A stretch of DNA of 64,000 bases from Gammaproteobacteria bacterium. GTDB lineage: Bacteria; Pseudomonadota; Gammaproteobacteria; SZUA-140. The translations under genes were made by a program, and so were the position numbers. This document shows positions 34,044 through 43,690 of the stretch, in pieces. Location: contig JADJWH010000004.1 of assembly GCA_016716465.1 (NCBI GenBank), forward strand, positions 372,001-436,000, given 5' to 3'. The notes under the pieces were generated by a model. It made no database searches. It saw only the letters and a list, made by a program, of their open reading frames with translations, and was not told where the DNA came from. Position 1 is the first letter of the stretch. Each line of letters begins with the position of its first letter.

Positions 34044-37000
34044 TCAACGACCTCCCCGCGCGACGGATGCGGTCGCAGCGGCGGCCGCCTGCTGCTGCGC
34101 CTTCATCTGCTCCAGCGCCTTGCGGTAATCCACCGGCATCACCTTGACGAAGCGCGGCAGAGAGTCGCTCCAGCGCTCCAGGATGCGGCGCGCCAGCGCG
34201 CTGCCGGTATAGTGCAGATGCCGCTCGATGAGGCCGCGCAGGCGCCTGGCGTCGAAGCGCGTCATGTCGTGATGGATCTCGACGCGGCCGTGGGTCTCGA
34301 GATTGCCGCCCTGATGTTCGGCCAGTTCCAGCGCGTCGTCCTCTTCCTTGATCGGTTCGAGTTCGACCATCATCATGTTGCAGCGGCTCTCGAAGTCGCC
34401 CGCATCGTCCAGTACATAGGCGATGCCGCCGCTCATTCCGGCGGCGAAGTTGCGCCCGGTTTGCCCGAGTACGACCACGATGCCGCCGGTCATGTATTCA
34501 CAGCCGTGGTCGCCGACGCCCTCCACGACCGCGATGGCGCCGGAATTGCGCACCGCGAAGCGTTCGCCGGCGACGCCGCGGAAATAGCACTCGCCGCTGA
34601 TGGCTCCGTACAGCACGGTGTTCCCGACGATGATGTTCTGCTCCGGTACGATCGGGCAATCCGCCGCCGGACGCACGACGATGCGGCCACCCGACAGGCC
34701 CTTGCCGACATAGTCGTTGGCCTCGCCCACGAGATCGACACTGACACCGCGCGCGAGCCAGGCGCCGAAACTCTGGCCGGCGGTCCCGTGCGCCGCGATG
34801 GCGATCGTATCGTCGGGCAGCCCGGCGTGACCGTAACGCTCGGCGACACGACCGGACAGCATGGCGCCGAAGGTGCGGTTGACGTTCGTTATCGGTGTCT
34901 CGATGCGCACTGGCGTGCCGTGTTCCAGCGCCGGCGCGGCCTGAGCGATCAAGGTATGGTCGAGCGCCTTCTCGAGCCCGTGCTGCTGGCTCTCGCAATG
35001 GCGGACCGCCACCCCGGCGGCGACCTCGGGACGGTGCAGGATGCGGGAGAAATCGAGTCCGCGCGCCTTCCAGTGCCGGATCGCCTTGCGCATGTCGAGA
35101 CGGTCGGTGCGGCCGATCATCTCGTCGACACGACGGAATCCGAGCTGCGCCATCAGCTGGCGCATCTCTTCCGCCACCATGAAGAAGTAGTTCACCACAT
35201 GTTCCGGCTTGCCGGTGAAACGCTTGCGCAGCACCGGGTCCTGCGTTGCGACGCCGACCGGGCAGGTATTGAGATGGCACTTGCGCATCATGATGCAGCC
35301 TTCGACGATGAGCGGCGCGGTGGCGAAGCCGAACTCGTCGGCGCCGAGCAGCGCGCCGATCACCACGTCGCGCCCGGTGCGGATGCCGCCGTCGACCTGC
35401 ACCGCGATGCGACCGCGCAGGCGGTTGAGCACCAGGGTCTGGTGCGTCTCGGCCAGTCCGATCTCCCACGGGAGGCCGGCGTGCTTGATCGAGGTGAGCG
35501 GGCTCGCGCCCGTACCGCCGTCATGTCCGGCGATGGTCACGTGATCGGCATGCGCCTTGGAAACGCCCGCGGCGACCGTACCGACGCCGACCTCGGACAC
35601 CAGCTTGACGCTGATGCGCGCCCGCGGGTTGACGTTCTTGAGGTCATGGATCAGTTGCGCCAGGTCCTCGATCGAATAGATGTCATGGTGCGGCGGCGGC
35701 GAGATCAGGCCGACGCCCGGCGTGGAATGGCGCACGCGCGCGATCACGGCGTCCACCTTGTGGCCCGGTAACTGGCCGCCCTCGCCCGGCTTGGCGCCCT
35801 GCGAGATCTTGATCTGGATATCGTCGGCGTTGACCAGGTATTCGGTGGTGACGCCGAAGCGCCCGGAGGCGACCTGCTTGATCGCCGAGCGCATGGAATC
35901 GCCGTTCGCCAACGGCTGGAAGCGCTCGGATTCCTCGCCGCCCTCGCCGGTGTTGGACTTGCCGCCGATGCGGTTCATCGCGATGGCGAGCGTGGTGTGC
36001 GCCTCGCGCGAGATCGAACCGAAGGACATCGCGCCGGTGGCGAAACGCTTGACGATCTCCTGCGCCGGCTCGACCTCATCGAGCGGGACCGGTTCAGCGT
36101 CGAGCCGGAAATCGAACAGGCCGCGCAGCGTCAGCAGGCGCTCTTCCTGCCTGTTGATCTGCTGGGCGAACTCCTGATAGGTCGCGTAGCTGTTCGAACG
36201 CGTGGCGTGCTGCAGCTTGGCGATGGAGTCCGGCGTCCAGGCATGGTCCTCGCCGCGGATGCGGTAGGCGTAGTCGCCGCCGGCATCGAGTGCGTTGCGG
36301 TAGATCGGCGCCTCGCTGTAGGCGTCGCGGTGCCAGCGCACGGACTCCTCCGCCACTTCGCGCAGGCCGATACCTTCGATCATCGTGGACGTGCCGGTGA
36401 AATACCGGTCGACGAAATCGCTCGCGAGCCCCACCGCGTCGAAGATCTGTGCCCCGCAGTAGGACTGATAGGTCGAAATGCCCATCTTGGACATGACCTT
36501 GAGCAGCCCCTTGCCCACGGCCTTGATGTAGTGCGCATGGGCCTCGTCCGGCGTCTCCTTGATCGCGGAATGATCGCACATCGCCGTCAGCGTCTCGAAG
36601 GCGAGATAGGGGTTGATCGCCTCGGCGCCATAGCCGGCGAGCAAGGCGAAGTGGTGCACCTCGCGCGCCGCGCCGGTCTCGACCACCAAGCCGCATTCGG
36701 TACGCAGACCCGCGCGGACCAGATGGTGATGCACCGCGGCCGTGGCGAGCAGCGCCGGGATGGCGATATGTCCGCGATCCATGGCGCGATCGGACAGGAT
36801 CAGGATGTTGTGATGCTGCTCCACCGCCTGCTTCGCTTCGGCGCACAGGCGCGACAGCGCGGCCTCCATGCCCGCCGCGCCCTGCGCGGCGTCGTAGCAG
36901 ACATCCAGCGTACACGTACGAAACGCGCCGTCGGTGTGCTCGTGGATGGCGCGGATGCGCTCGAGGTCCGCGTTGGTCAGCACCGGCTGATGGACCTCGA

Positions 37001-38711
37001 GCCGCATATGGGTGCCGGCGTTGTCGAGATCCAGCAGATTCGGGCGCGGGCCGATGAGCGAAACCAGCGACATCACCAGTTCCTCGCGGATCGGGTCGAT
37101 CGGCGGATTGGTGACCTGGGCGAAATTCTGCTTGAAATAGTTGAACAGCGGCTTCGGCTTGCGCGACAACACCGCGATCGGGTTGTCCGCGCCCATCGAG
37201 CCCACCGCTTCCTGGCCGGACACCGCCATCGGCGCCAGCAGGAGCTTGGTGTCTTCTTGCGTATAGCCGAAGGCCTGCTGGCGGTCAAGCAGGGACTCGC
37301 GGTGCGCCGGGCGCGCCGCGTGCGCGTGCAGCGGCAGGTTGTTGAGCAGGATCTGGGTACGGTCGAGCCACTGCTGATAGGGCTGCGCGGAGGCGAGCGC
37401 GTCCTTCAGTTCGGCATCGTCGATAATACGGCCCTGTTCCATATCGATGAGGAACATCTTGCCCGGCTGCAGGCGCCATTTCTTGACGATCCTGGCCTCC
37501 GGGATGTGCAGCACGCCCATCTCAGAGGCCATTACCACCAGGTCGTCATCGGTGATCAGGTAGCGCGCGGGACGCAGGCCGTTGCGATCGAGCGTCGCAC
37601 CGATCTGGCGGCCGTCGGTGAAGGCCAGCGCGGCCGGTCCGTCCCACGGCTCCATCAGGGCGGCGTGATATTCATAGAAGGCGCGGCGCTTCGCTTCCAT
37701 CAGGGGATTGCCGGCCCAGGCCTCGGGCACCAGCATCATCATGGCGTGCGCGAGCGGATACCCGCCGGCGACGAGCAGTTCCAGCGCATTGTCGAAACAG
37801 GCGGAATCGGACTGTCCCTCGGCGATCAGCGGCCACAGCTTCTCGAGATCCTCGCCCAGCAGCTTCGAGGACATCGAATGGCGCCGCGCCGCCATCCAGT
37901 TGATGTTGCCGCGCAGGGTATTGATCTCGCCGTTGTGGGCGATCATGCGGAACGGATGCGCGAGATCCCACGACGGGAAGGTGTTGGTGGAAAAGCGCTG
38001 GTGCACCAGGGCAAGCGCGGACACCAGGCGCCCATCGCCCAGATCCTTGTAGTAGGCGTCGACCTGATTCGCCAGCAGCATGCCCTTGTAGACCAGGGTG
38101 CGGCAGGACAGGGACGGGATGTAGAAGCGGCCGCAATCGTTCCAGCCGGAGGTACGCACGGAGTTTTCCACCACCTTGCGGATCACGAACAGCTTGCGCT
38201 CGAACGTCGTATCATCGCTGGCCGCTGGCCCGCGGCCGATGAAGACCTGGCGCACAAACGGCTCGACCGCGCGCACGCCGGCGCCGAAGACGCTGTTGTC
38301 GGTCGGAACATCGCGCCAGCCGAGGACGCGCTGCCCCTCGGCGATGACGGTACGCTCGATCAGCGCCTCGCAGGCGGCGCGCGTCTTGGCATCCTGCGGC
38401 AGAAAGATCATGCCGACGCCGTATTCGCCGGCCGGCGGCAATGTCACGCCGCGCGCGGCGCACTCGGCGCGCAAAAAGGCGTCCGGGATCTGAATCAGAA
38501 TGCCGGCGCCGTCACCCGCCAGCGGATCGGCGCCGACAGCGCCGCGGTGAGTGAGGTTTTCCAGGATCTGCAGGCCCTGGCGCACGATGGTGTGGCTCTT
38601 GCCGCCCTTGATGTGGGCGATGAAACCGACGCCGCAGGCATCGTGTTCATTGCGGGGGTCGTACATGCCCTGCCGCTGCGGCCGACCGTGCTGTCTACTC
38701 TCGTTGTGCAT
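34044..38711 (-). CDS. gltB: Glutamate synthase large subunit GltB
   Basis: About 1555 residues. GltB makes two glutamates from glutamine and 2-oxoglutarate. The N-terminal class II amidotransferase uses Cys26 of the unprocessed protein (EHDACGVGFIAHIKGG) after removal of a short propeptide. The FMN/3Fe-4S synthase domain contains TGEGGEESERF, GHDGGTGASPLTSIKHAG and the cluster segment CHLNTCPVGVATQDP. A glycine-rich beta-helix forms the C-terminus. The ATG at 38711 (MHNESRQHG) is chosen; a second ATG at 38666 (MYDPRNEHD) is also possible, and a far longer frame upstream has no support. A good promoter lies about 250 bases upstream. Confidence 0.96.
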   Translation of the reverse strand: MHNESRQHGRPQRQGMYDPRNEHDACGVGFIAHIKGGKSHTIVRQGLQILENLTHRGAVGADPLAGDGAGILIQIPDAFLRAECAARGVTLPPAGEYGVGMIFLPQDAKTRAACEALIERTVIAEGQRVLGWRDVPTDNSVFGAGVRAVEPFVRQVFIGRGPAASDDTTFERKLFVIRKVVENSVRTSGWNDCGRFYIPSLSCRTLVYKGMLLANQVDAYYKDLGDGRLVSALALVHQRFSTNTFPSWDLAHPFRMIAHNGEINTLRGNINWMAARRHSMSSKLLGEDLEKLWPLIAEGQSDSACFDNALELLVAGGYPLAHAMMMLVPEAWAGNPLMEAKRRAFYEYHAALMEPWDGPAALAFTDGRQIGATLDRNGLRPARYLITDDDLVVMASEMGVLHIPEARIVKKWRLQPGKMFLIDMEQGRIIDDAELKDALASAQPYQQWLDRTQILLNNLPLHAHAARPAHRESLLDRQQAFGYTQEDTKLLLAPMAVSGQEAVGSMGADNPIAVLSRKPKPLFNYFKQNFAQVTNPPIDPIREELVMSLVSLIGPRPNLLDLDNAGTHMRLEVHQPVLTNADLERIRAIHEHTDGAFRTCTLDVCYDAAQGAAGMEAALSRLCAEAKQAVEQHHNILILSDRAMDRGHIAIPALLATAAVHHHLVRAGLRTECGLVVETGAAREVHHFALLAGYGAEAINPYLAFETLTAMCDHSAIKETPDEAHAHYIKAVGKGLLKVMSKMGISTYQSYCGAQIFDAVGLASDFVDRYFTGTSTMIEGIGLREVAEESVRWHRDAYSEAPIYRNALDAGGDYAYRIRGEDHAWTPDSIAKLQHATRSNSYATYQEFAQQINRQEERLLTLRGLFDFRLDAEPVPLDEVEPAQEIVKRFATGAMSFGSISREAHTTLAIAMNRIGGKSNTGEGGEESERFQPLANGDSMRSAIKQVASGRFGVTTEYLVNADDIQIKISQGAKPGEGGQLPGHKVDAVIARVRHSTPGVGLISPPPHHDIYSIEDLAQLIHDLKNVNPRARISVKLVSEVGVGTVAAGVSKAHADHVTIAGHDGGTGASPLTSIKHAGLPWEIGLAETHQTLVLNRLRGRIAVQVDGGIRTGRDVVIGALLGADEFGFATAPLIVEGCIMMRKCHLNTCPVGVATQDPVLRKRFTGKPEHVVNYFFMVAEEMRQLMAQLGFRRVDEMIGRTDRLDMRKAIRHWKARGLDFSRILHRPEVAAGVAVRHCESQQHGLEKALDHTLIAQAAPALEHGTPVRIETPITNVNRTFGAMLSGRVAERYGHAGLPDDTIAIAAHGTAGQSFGAWLARGVSVDLVGEANDYVGKGLSGGRIVVRPAADCPIVPEQNIIVGNTVLYGAISGECYFRGVAGERFAVRNSGAIAVVEGVGDHGCEYMTGGIVVVLGQTGRNFAAGMSGGIAYVLDDAGDFESRCNMMMVELEPIKEEDDALELAEHQGGNLETHGRVEIHHDMTRFDARRLRGLIERHLHYTGSALARRILERWSDSLPRFVKVMPVDYRKALEQMKAQQQAAAAATASVARGGR

Positions 38712-38964
38712 GTTTTCCGGATCCGAATCTGTTGTATAACCGCCCCTATCGGGCGACGCGTCTGCCGTGAAGCCGGCCGCAATCGACCGGGCGAAACCGC
38801 CACACCCCGAGCACCCAGTCACACCGAGGATCCCGATCCGCGACGGATCGGCCGGCAGATACCGGCGCGCCCGGACCGCGCTGCCCGCCGGCAAGGATTG
38901 AGTGTCCCGTTGACCCGCACAGTTCCACGCTCACGAGACACATGAGCAAGACGCAAGGGAGGAA
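38712..38964 (-). other. Long leader of gltB
   Basis: About 250 untranslated bases separate the gltB promoter from its start. The segment is GC-rich and contains several short hairpins, for example the near-perfect palindrome CGATCCG-CGA-CGGATCG around 38838-38854. No known riboswitch is recognised. A frame of 67 codons on the minus strand (38746-38949) has atypical composition and no ribosome site, so I do not call it. Confidence 0.4.
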
Positions 38965-38993
38965 AGTATACTCGCCCGCCCCGGGCCCATCAA
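38965..38993 (-). promoter_or_regulatory. Sigma-70 promoter of gltBD
   Basis: On the minus strand TTGATG (38993-38988), a 17-base spacer and TATACT (38970-38965) form a near-consensus promoter reading toward gltB. Confidence 0.62.
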
Positions 38994-39014
38994 TAAACCG
39001 GCCCCGCGCCGGTT
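38990..39014 (-). terminator. Weak terminator after the DamX-like gene
   Basis: A 7-bp stem AACCGGC/GCCGGTT (38996-39002 with 39008-39014, 5-base loop) is followed on the minus strand by TATTGAT, a poor T run. It lies between the DamX-like stop and the gltB promoter and overlaps the -35 box of that promoter. Confidence 0.38.
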
Positions 39015-39057
39015 CTCTGTCGCGGGGAATAAGCTACTGATTATCCGGGATGAAGAA

Positions 39058-41094
39058 TCAGGGAGCCGGGGCGGTCACAGCCCGGGGACCGGAGATCGCC
39101 GACTGGATGTCGCGCAGGGGGCGCACCCATGGCTTGAGATCGGGCAACCGGGCGCCAAGTTCTGCACTTGCCCGGGCAGCCTCGGCGCGGTCGGCATAAA
39201 CCCCATAGGTTACGGTCAACCGGCCCTCCCCGTCGCCACGCGGCTGGTACAGGGCCACCCTGTCCTGCAGGGCGTGACGTTTGAGATAGGCCTTTACATT
39301 GGCCTCCTTGCCGGTAAAGAGCTGCAGGGTGTAGGCGTCGGGCGGCTGGGCCAACAGCCAGTCCTCGCCCTGCGTCCCGCCGCCGGGCGCGGGCATTCCT
39401 TTAATATCCGCGCGGGGCGCCGGGGTCGGGGTCGAGACCGATGCCGGGGCTGGCGCTGCGGCCGAAACCGGCGTCGCGGTGGCGCGGAAGGCGCGGATCC
39501 TGTCCTGAACAACCCCTAGGCGCCGCACCCATGGGGATGCTTTAACATCTTGTTCTGAAATCGCTTTTGCGGCATCGGCCGCATCCTGATTCGAGGCGAA
39601 GGCCCCGTACACCAGGGACGACCAGACCTGGCCGGATGAGCGGGTCTGGTAAATGGCGGCCGCGTCACCGAGGCCGTGGCGCTCGATATAGGCCAGACAC
39701 TGCTCTTGACTGGCAACCAGCAACTGGACGGTGTAGGCGGTGGGATCCTGCTCCAGCAGCCAGGCCTCGTCGCGGGGTCCGCCCGGCGTCGACGGCGCGG
39801 AGGATTCGGAGGGGCTCCCCGCGTCCGCTCTCGCGACTGGGGGTGGTGATGATGCAACGGTCTCGCGTACGGCCGCCGGTTCCGCGACCGACTCGATCTC
39901 GTCCGACGCGGTGGCGCCTGCGACAGGCGGCGGCGTCCCGCCCGTGTCCTCCCCCTCATCCGGCGCCGGCACGGTCTCCGCATCGGAAGGCGCTGAGTCA
40001 CCGCCCGCGTCCGCCACCGTCGCCGCCTCCGGGCCGTCGGGTTCGATCGCTGCCGGTTCGTTCTCGAGTACCTCGCCAACTGCCGAATCCTGGGACATCA
40101 GACTCTCCGGCGTGGTCCCTGCGGTTGGAGAGGCGGCGGTCGGCGGCTCGACTGACTGGGCGGAGGGCCCGGTCGCCCGAAAATCGCGCACCAGCACCGC
40201 GAGCCGGTCCTGATACAACAACCCGACCGCGGCGAGCGACACCAGCACGGCCGCGATGCCATATTTGAGATAGACGCCGCGCCCCACGGCTGCCGGGGAA
40301 GCCGATTGCGCACGGGTGCCCTTTTCTTCCTGGTTATGCAGTACGACGCGGGCGAACTCGTTGATACGTCCCGGGAAGCCGCGCGAGGCGACATGGATGA
40401 AACGGACCACCGACTCGGTGAACGGCCCCGATCCCTTGAGGCCCGCCGCCTGCAGGCGATGGAGGATATACCTGCCGGTATCCTCCTCGCTCAGCGGCGG
40501 TATGTCGAAGGTATGGCCGACACGCCCGCGCAACGCCTCCAGACCCGGCGCCACCAGGCGCTTGCTGATCTCCGGTTCGCCGAACAACACCACGCTGAGT
40601 AGCCGGTCCGTCGATTGCCAAGGCTCGGTCAAGGTGGCGAGCATCGCGAGCGCGGACTGCGTCAGCCGGTGCGCATCATCGATGATCAGTACGGGAATCA
40701 GCGCGTTGTGGCGCAGCGAGTACAGGCTTTCCCGCAGCAGCCGCAGACGCTGCTCGTCGTCGCTGCTGCCGTCCGGCCGCAGTGAAAACTCCTTGTGCAG
40801 GATCTCGAGCAGGCGCGCGGCATCGATGTCGGGAGAGGCCCGGAACTGGCACATGCGCCAGTTATCGTTCGCGCCCTGGAGCAGGCGCTGCAGCAGGCTG
40901 GTCTTGCCGCTGCCCGGCTCGCCGGTGACCAGCAGCACGTCGCTATAGGGTACGAGATGAAACAGCAGGTTGAGGCGCTTGGCGCGCACCGCCTCGTCGA
41001 AATATGCAGCGGCATCATAGCGGTCCCCGAACGGATCGCGTTCCAGACCTCCATCGTCCGCAGCGTCAAAAGGATCGGTCAGATGGACATTCAT
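39058..41094 (-). CDS. DamX-like AAA ATPase with membrane helix and two SPOR domains
   Basis: 678 residues. An ExeA/DamX-like ATPase fills about 1-265, with Walker A VTGEPGSGKTSLLQ (near 60), Walker B LIIDDAHRL (near 140) and VVLFGEPEI. One membrane helix lies at about 278-298, followed by a low-complexity Pro/Ala/Glu linker (300-440) and two separate SPOR domains: about 441-530 (starting TAYTVQLLVASQEQ) and 582-670 (starting DAYTLQLFTGKEAN). E. coli DamX has one SPOR domain and no active ATPase. Septal peptidoglycan binding is expected. It overlaps the WGR gene by four bases (ATGA) and lies between aroB/dgt and gltB, where the pseudomonad counterpart also lies. Confidence 0.9.
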   Translation of the reverse strand: MNVHLTDPFDAADDGGLERDPFGDRYDAAAYFDEAVRAKRLNLLFHLVPYSDVLLVTGEPGSGKTSLLQRLLQGANDNWRMCQFRASPDIDAARLLEILHKEFSLRPDGSSDDEQRLRLLRESLYSLRHNALIPVLIIDDAHRLTQSALAMLATLTEPWQSTDRLLSVVLFGEPEISKRLVAPGLEALRGRVGHTFDIPPLSEEDTGRYILHRLQAAGLKGSGPFTESVVRFIHVASRGFPGRINEFARVVLHNQEEKGTRAQSASPAAVGRGVYLKYGIAAVLVSLAAVGLLYQDRLAVLVRDFRATGPSAQSVEPPTAASPTAGTTPESLMSQDSAVGEVLENEPAAIEPDGPEAATVADAGGDSAPSDAETVPAPDEGEDTGGTPPPVAGATASDEIESVAEPAAVRETVASSPPPVARADAGSPSESSAPSTPGGPRDEAWLLEQDPTAYTVQLLVASQEQCLAYIERHGLGDAAAIYQTRSSGQVWSSLVYGAFASNQDAADAAKAISEQDVKASPWVRRLGVVQDRIRAFRATATPVSAAAPAPASVSTPTPAPRADIKGMPAPGGGTQGEDWLLAQPPDAYTLQLFTGKEANVKAYLKRHALQDRVALYQPRGDGEGRLTVTYGVYADRAEAARASAELGARLPDLKPWVRPLRDIQSAISGPRAVTAPAP

Positions 41095-41345
41095 GTCCGC
41101 TGATGTTCACCTTCGATGAACACCACGCGGTAACCGCGCCGGACCTGGTCGTCGCGCACGGTCATCAATGCCGTCTCGGCCTGTTCGCGCGTGGCGTGAT
41201 GGTCGCGCCTCACCCGTCCCGAGGCCCCCTGATAGCCCCACTCCCTGATCAAAGACCAACCCCCTAGTAAATCCTGCTGCAAGAGAAGGTGATAGTAACG
41301 CGGCGGCTTGTCCTCTTCCTGAGGTTTCTGCAGGTATATATGCAT
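41091..41345 (-). CDS. WGR-domain protein
   Basis: 84 residues, nearly all of them one WGR domain: YYHLLLQQDLLGGWSLIREWGYQG is followed by SGRVRR and a helix (ATREQAETALMTVRDDQV). WGR domains occur in PARPs and in small bacterial proteins and often bind nucleic acid. Stand-alone bacterial members have no settled function. The ATG at 41345 gives the expected beginning. The stop overlaps the start of the DamX-like ATPase gene by four bases, so both are made from one transcript and may act together or simply be coupled. Confidence 0.88.
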   Translation of the reverse strand: MHIYLQKPQEEDKPPRYYHLLLQQDLLGGWSLIREWGYQGASGRVRRDHHATREQAETALMTVRDDQVRRGYRVVFIEGEHQRT

Positions 41346-41403
41346 GAATGCGCTGTATCGTGCCCTTGGTCGCGGCGGCAGCCGGACGACGCCGCCGGGC
41401 CGG

Positions 41404-42570
41404 CTAGGTCAACCGTGCAGGATCGAACAGCCGCTCATACTCGCCGATCGCGTAACGATCGGTCATGCCAGCGATGTAGTCTGCCACCACCCGCGCCCTG
41501 CCCGCAACACCCGCGGCCTGCTCGGAATGAGCGACCTTCCGCTGATATTCGGGCGGAAGCACCTGGATATCCTCCATGAAGGTGCCGAACAGGGCCTTCA
41601 TGATGCGGTCGGCCTTGCTGCTCATGCGCTTGACCCGATAATGGCGGTAAAGCTCCGCGCGCAGGAACTGCTTCAGCTCGAGATTCCATTCCGCCATCGA
41701 CGCGCTGAACCCGACCAGGGGAGCGCTCCGGGCACGCACATCCTCGATACTGGCGACACCGGACTCCGCTATGCGCTCCCGGCTGGTTTCCACCAGGTCC
41801 CGGACCTGGCGGTTGATCATCCGGCGCACCACCTCGTGCACCCGACGGCGAGTGCCGATGCCGGGATAGGCGGCGGCTACCCGCTCATGCTGCTCACTGA
41901 AGAGGCGGATTCCGTCGAGCTGCTCCAGGCTGATGAGGCCGGCGCGCAGACCGTCGTCGACATCGTGATTGTTGTAGGCGATCTCGTCGGCCAGATTAGC
42001 GAGCTGCGCCTCCAGACCAGGCTGTTGTTTGTTCAGGAAACGCGCGCCCAGCTCGCCCATCGCCGCCGCGTTCTTGAGCGAACAATGCTTCAGGATACCC
42101 TCGCGCGTCTCGTAGGTCAGGTTCAGTCCGTTGAATTCGGCGTAACGCTCCTCCAGTTCATCCACCACGCGCAGTGACTGCAGATTGTGCTCGAAACCGC
42201 CATATTCCTTCATGGAGTGATTCAGCGCATCCTGGCCCGCATGCCCGAACGGCGTATGGCCGAGATCGTGGGCCAGCGCGATGGCCTCGACCAGATCCTC
42301 GTTGAGCCGCAGGGCGCGGGCGACCGCGCGCCCGATCTGGGCCACCTCGATCGAGTGGGTCAGACGGGTGCGGAACATGTCGCCCTCGTGATTGACGAAC
42401 ACCTGGGTCTTGTATTCGAGACGCCGGAACGCCGAGGAATGCACGATGCGATCGCGGTCGCGCTGGTATTCGGAACGGTACTCGGGCGTGGACTCGGTCT
42501 GCCGGCGCCCGCGCGAATTGGCGGCGCGGGCGGCGTAGGGGGCAAGTCCGGTCTGATCGTCCACGCTCAC
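41404..42570 (-). CDS. dgt: dGTPase-like HD-domain triphosphohydrolase
   Basis: 388 residues. The Dgt/RelA-HD family signature is clear: FRTRLTHSIEVAQIGRAVAR, then the metal-binding ALAHDLGHTPFGHAGQDAL and ANLADEIAYNNHDVDDGL. It hydrolyses dNTPs to deoxynucleoside and triphosphate, probably with broad substrate range as in the type 2 subgroup (deoxyguanosinetriphosphate triphosphohydrolase-like protein). The start is GTG at 42570, preceded by GGGAGGGCGGGG. It lies between aroB and the WGR gene on the same strand, 34 bases after aroB, in one long transcript. Confidence 0.93.
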   Translation of the reverse strand: MSVDDQTGLAPYAARAANSRGRRQTESTPEYRSEYQRDRDRIVHSSAFRRLEYKTQVFVNHEGDMFRTRLTHSIEVAQIGRAVARALRLNEDLVEAIALAHDLGHTPFGHAGQDALNHSMKEYGGFEHNLQSLRVVDELEERYAEFNGLNLTYETREGILKHCSLKNAAAMGELGARFLNKQQPGLEAQLANLADEIAYNNHDVDDGLRAGLISLEQLDGIRLFSEQHERVAAAYPGIGTRRRVHEVVRRMINRQVRDLVETSRERIAESGVASIEDVRARSAPLVGFSASMAEWNLELKQFLRAELYRHYRVKRMSSKADRIMKALFGTFMEDIQVLPPEYQRKVAHSEQAAGVAGRARVVADYIAGMTDRYAIGEYERLFDPARLT

Positions 42571-42604
42571 CGCCCCGCCCTCCCGCCTGCGCCCACGGCC
42601 CGGC

Positions 42605-43690
42605 TCATCCCCGCTCCCGCCGCGCCTCGATGCTCTCTCGCAGTCTGGCGGGATCGAACCGCCCGCTCACCACGGCCGTACCGATCGACTCCAGCAGAAT
42701 CAGGCGCAGCTTCCCAGCCTGCACCTTCTTGTCGACCGCCATCAACTCCAGGTATCGCCCGGAGTCGATCTCGCGCGGCAGCCAGACCGGCAGTCCGGCG
42801 CGCGCGATCAGCTCGATGGCACGGCGCGCATCGGCCTCGGCGAGCATTCCCTCGCGCATGGACAAATCAGCGGCCGCGCACATGCCGGCCGCGACCGCCT
42901 CGCCGTGCAGCCAGGCACCGTAGCCCATGCCGGTCTCGATCGCATGCCCGAAGGTGTGCCCGAAATTGAGCAACGCGCGCACGCCACCCTCTCGCTCGTC
43001 CGCCGCCACCACCGCCGCCTTGTCCCGGCAGGAGCGCTCGACGGCATAGGCCAGCGCCTCTGGCTCGCGGGCCGACAGACGGTCGATGTTCGACTCCAGC
43101 CAGACAAAGAACTCGCGGTCGCAGATCAGGCCATATTTGATGACCTCGGCGATGCCGGCGCGCAGCTCGCGGTCGTTCAGGGTATTCAGCACGTCAGTGT
43201 CGGCGATGACGCACTGCGGCTGGTGAAATGCCCCGATCATGTTCTTGCCGAGCGGGTGGTTGACCCCGGTCTTGCCGCCTACCGAAGAGTCCACCTGGGC
43301 CAGCAGGGTGGTCGGAATCTGGACGAAAGGGACGCCGCGCTGGTAACAGGCGGCGGCGAATCCGGTGATGTCGCCAATCACGCCGCCGCCCAGTGCGATC
43401 AGGGTCACGCCGCGGTCGAAACGGGCGCCGAGCAGGGCGTCAAAGACCCGCGTCAGGGTCGCGATATCCTTGTACCCCTCGCCGTCCGGCAACACCAGCG
43501 TCTCGCAACGGCAGTCCCCAAGCAAGGACAGCACGCGGTCGAGATAGAGCGGCGCCACGGTCTCGTTCGTCACTACCAGTGCCTGACGCGATCGGATATG
43601 ACCGGTGAGCAGTTCCGGCCGGGCGAGCAGACCTGATCCGATATAGATCGGATAGCTTCTCTCGCCGAGCTCAACCGTCAGGGTCTTCAT
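42605..43690 (-). CDS. aroB: 3-dehydroquinate synthase AroB
   Basis: 361 residues. AroB turns DAHP into 3-dehydroquinate with NAD+ and a divalent metal, the second shikimate step. Visible parts: LPDGEGYKDIATL, the NAD loop ALGGGVIGDITGFAAACYQRGV, the IPTTLLAQVDSSVGGKTGVNHPLGKNMIGAFHQP block and metal-binding residues in NFGHTFGHAIE and GYGAWLHGEAVAAGM. The ATG at 43690 overlaps the aroK stop (ATGA). aroK-aroB is the standard order downstream of pilQ. Confidence 0.97.
   Translation of the reverse strand: MKTLTVELGERSYPIYIGSGLLARPELLTGHIRSRQALVVTNETVAPLYLDRVLSLLGDCRCETLVLPDGEGYKDIATLTRVFDALLGARFDRGVTLIALGGGVIGDITGFAAACYQRGVPFVQIPTTLLAQVDSSVGGKTGVNHPLGKNMIGAFHQPQCVIADTDVLNTLNDRELRAGIAEVIKYGLICDREFFVWLESNIDRLSAREPEALAYAVERSCRDKAAVVAADEREGGVRALLNFGHTFGHAIETGMGYGAWLHGEAVAAGMCAAADLSMREGMLAEADARRAIELIARAGLPVWLPREIDSGRYLELMAVDKKVQAGKLRLILLESIGTAVVSGRFDPARLRESIEARRERG

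Noticed and set aside
32688..35771. Very long plus-strand frame opposite gltD and gltB
   Set aside because: Shadow of two strongly supported genes; amino-acid use is dominated by Arg, Ala, His and Asp, as expected for antisense reading.
38746..38949. 67-codon minus-strand frame in the gltB leader
   Set aside because: No ribosome site, starts near the transcription start and has unusual composition.
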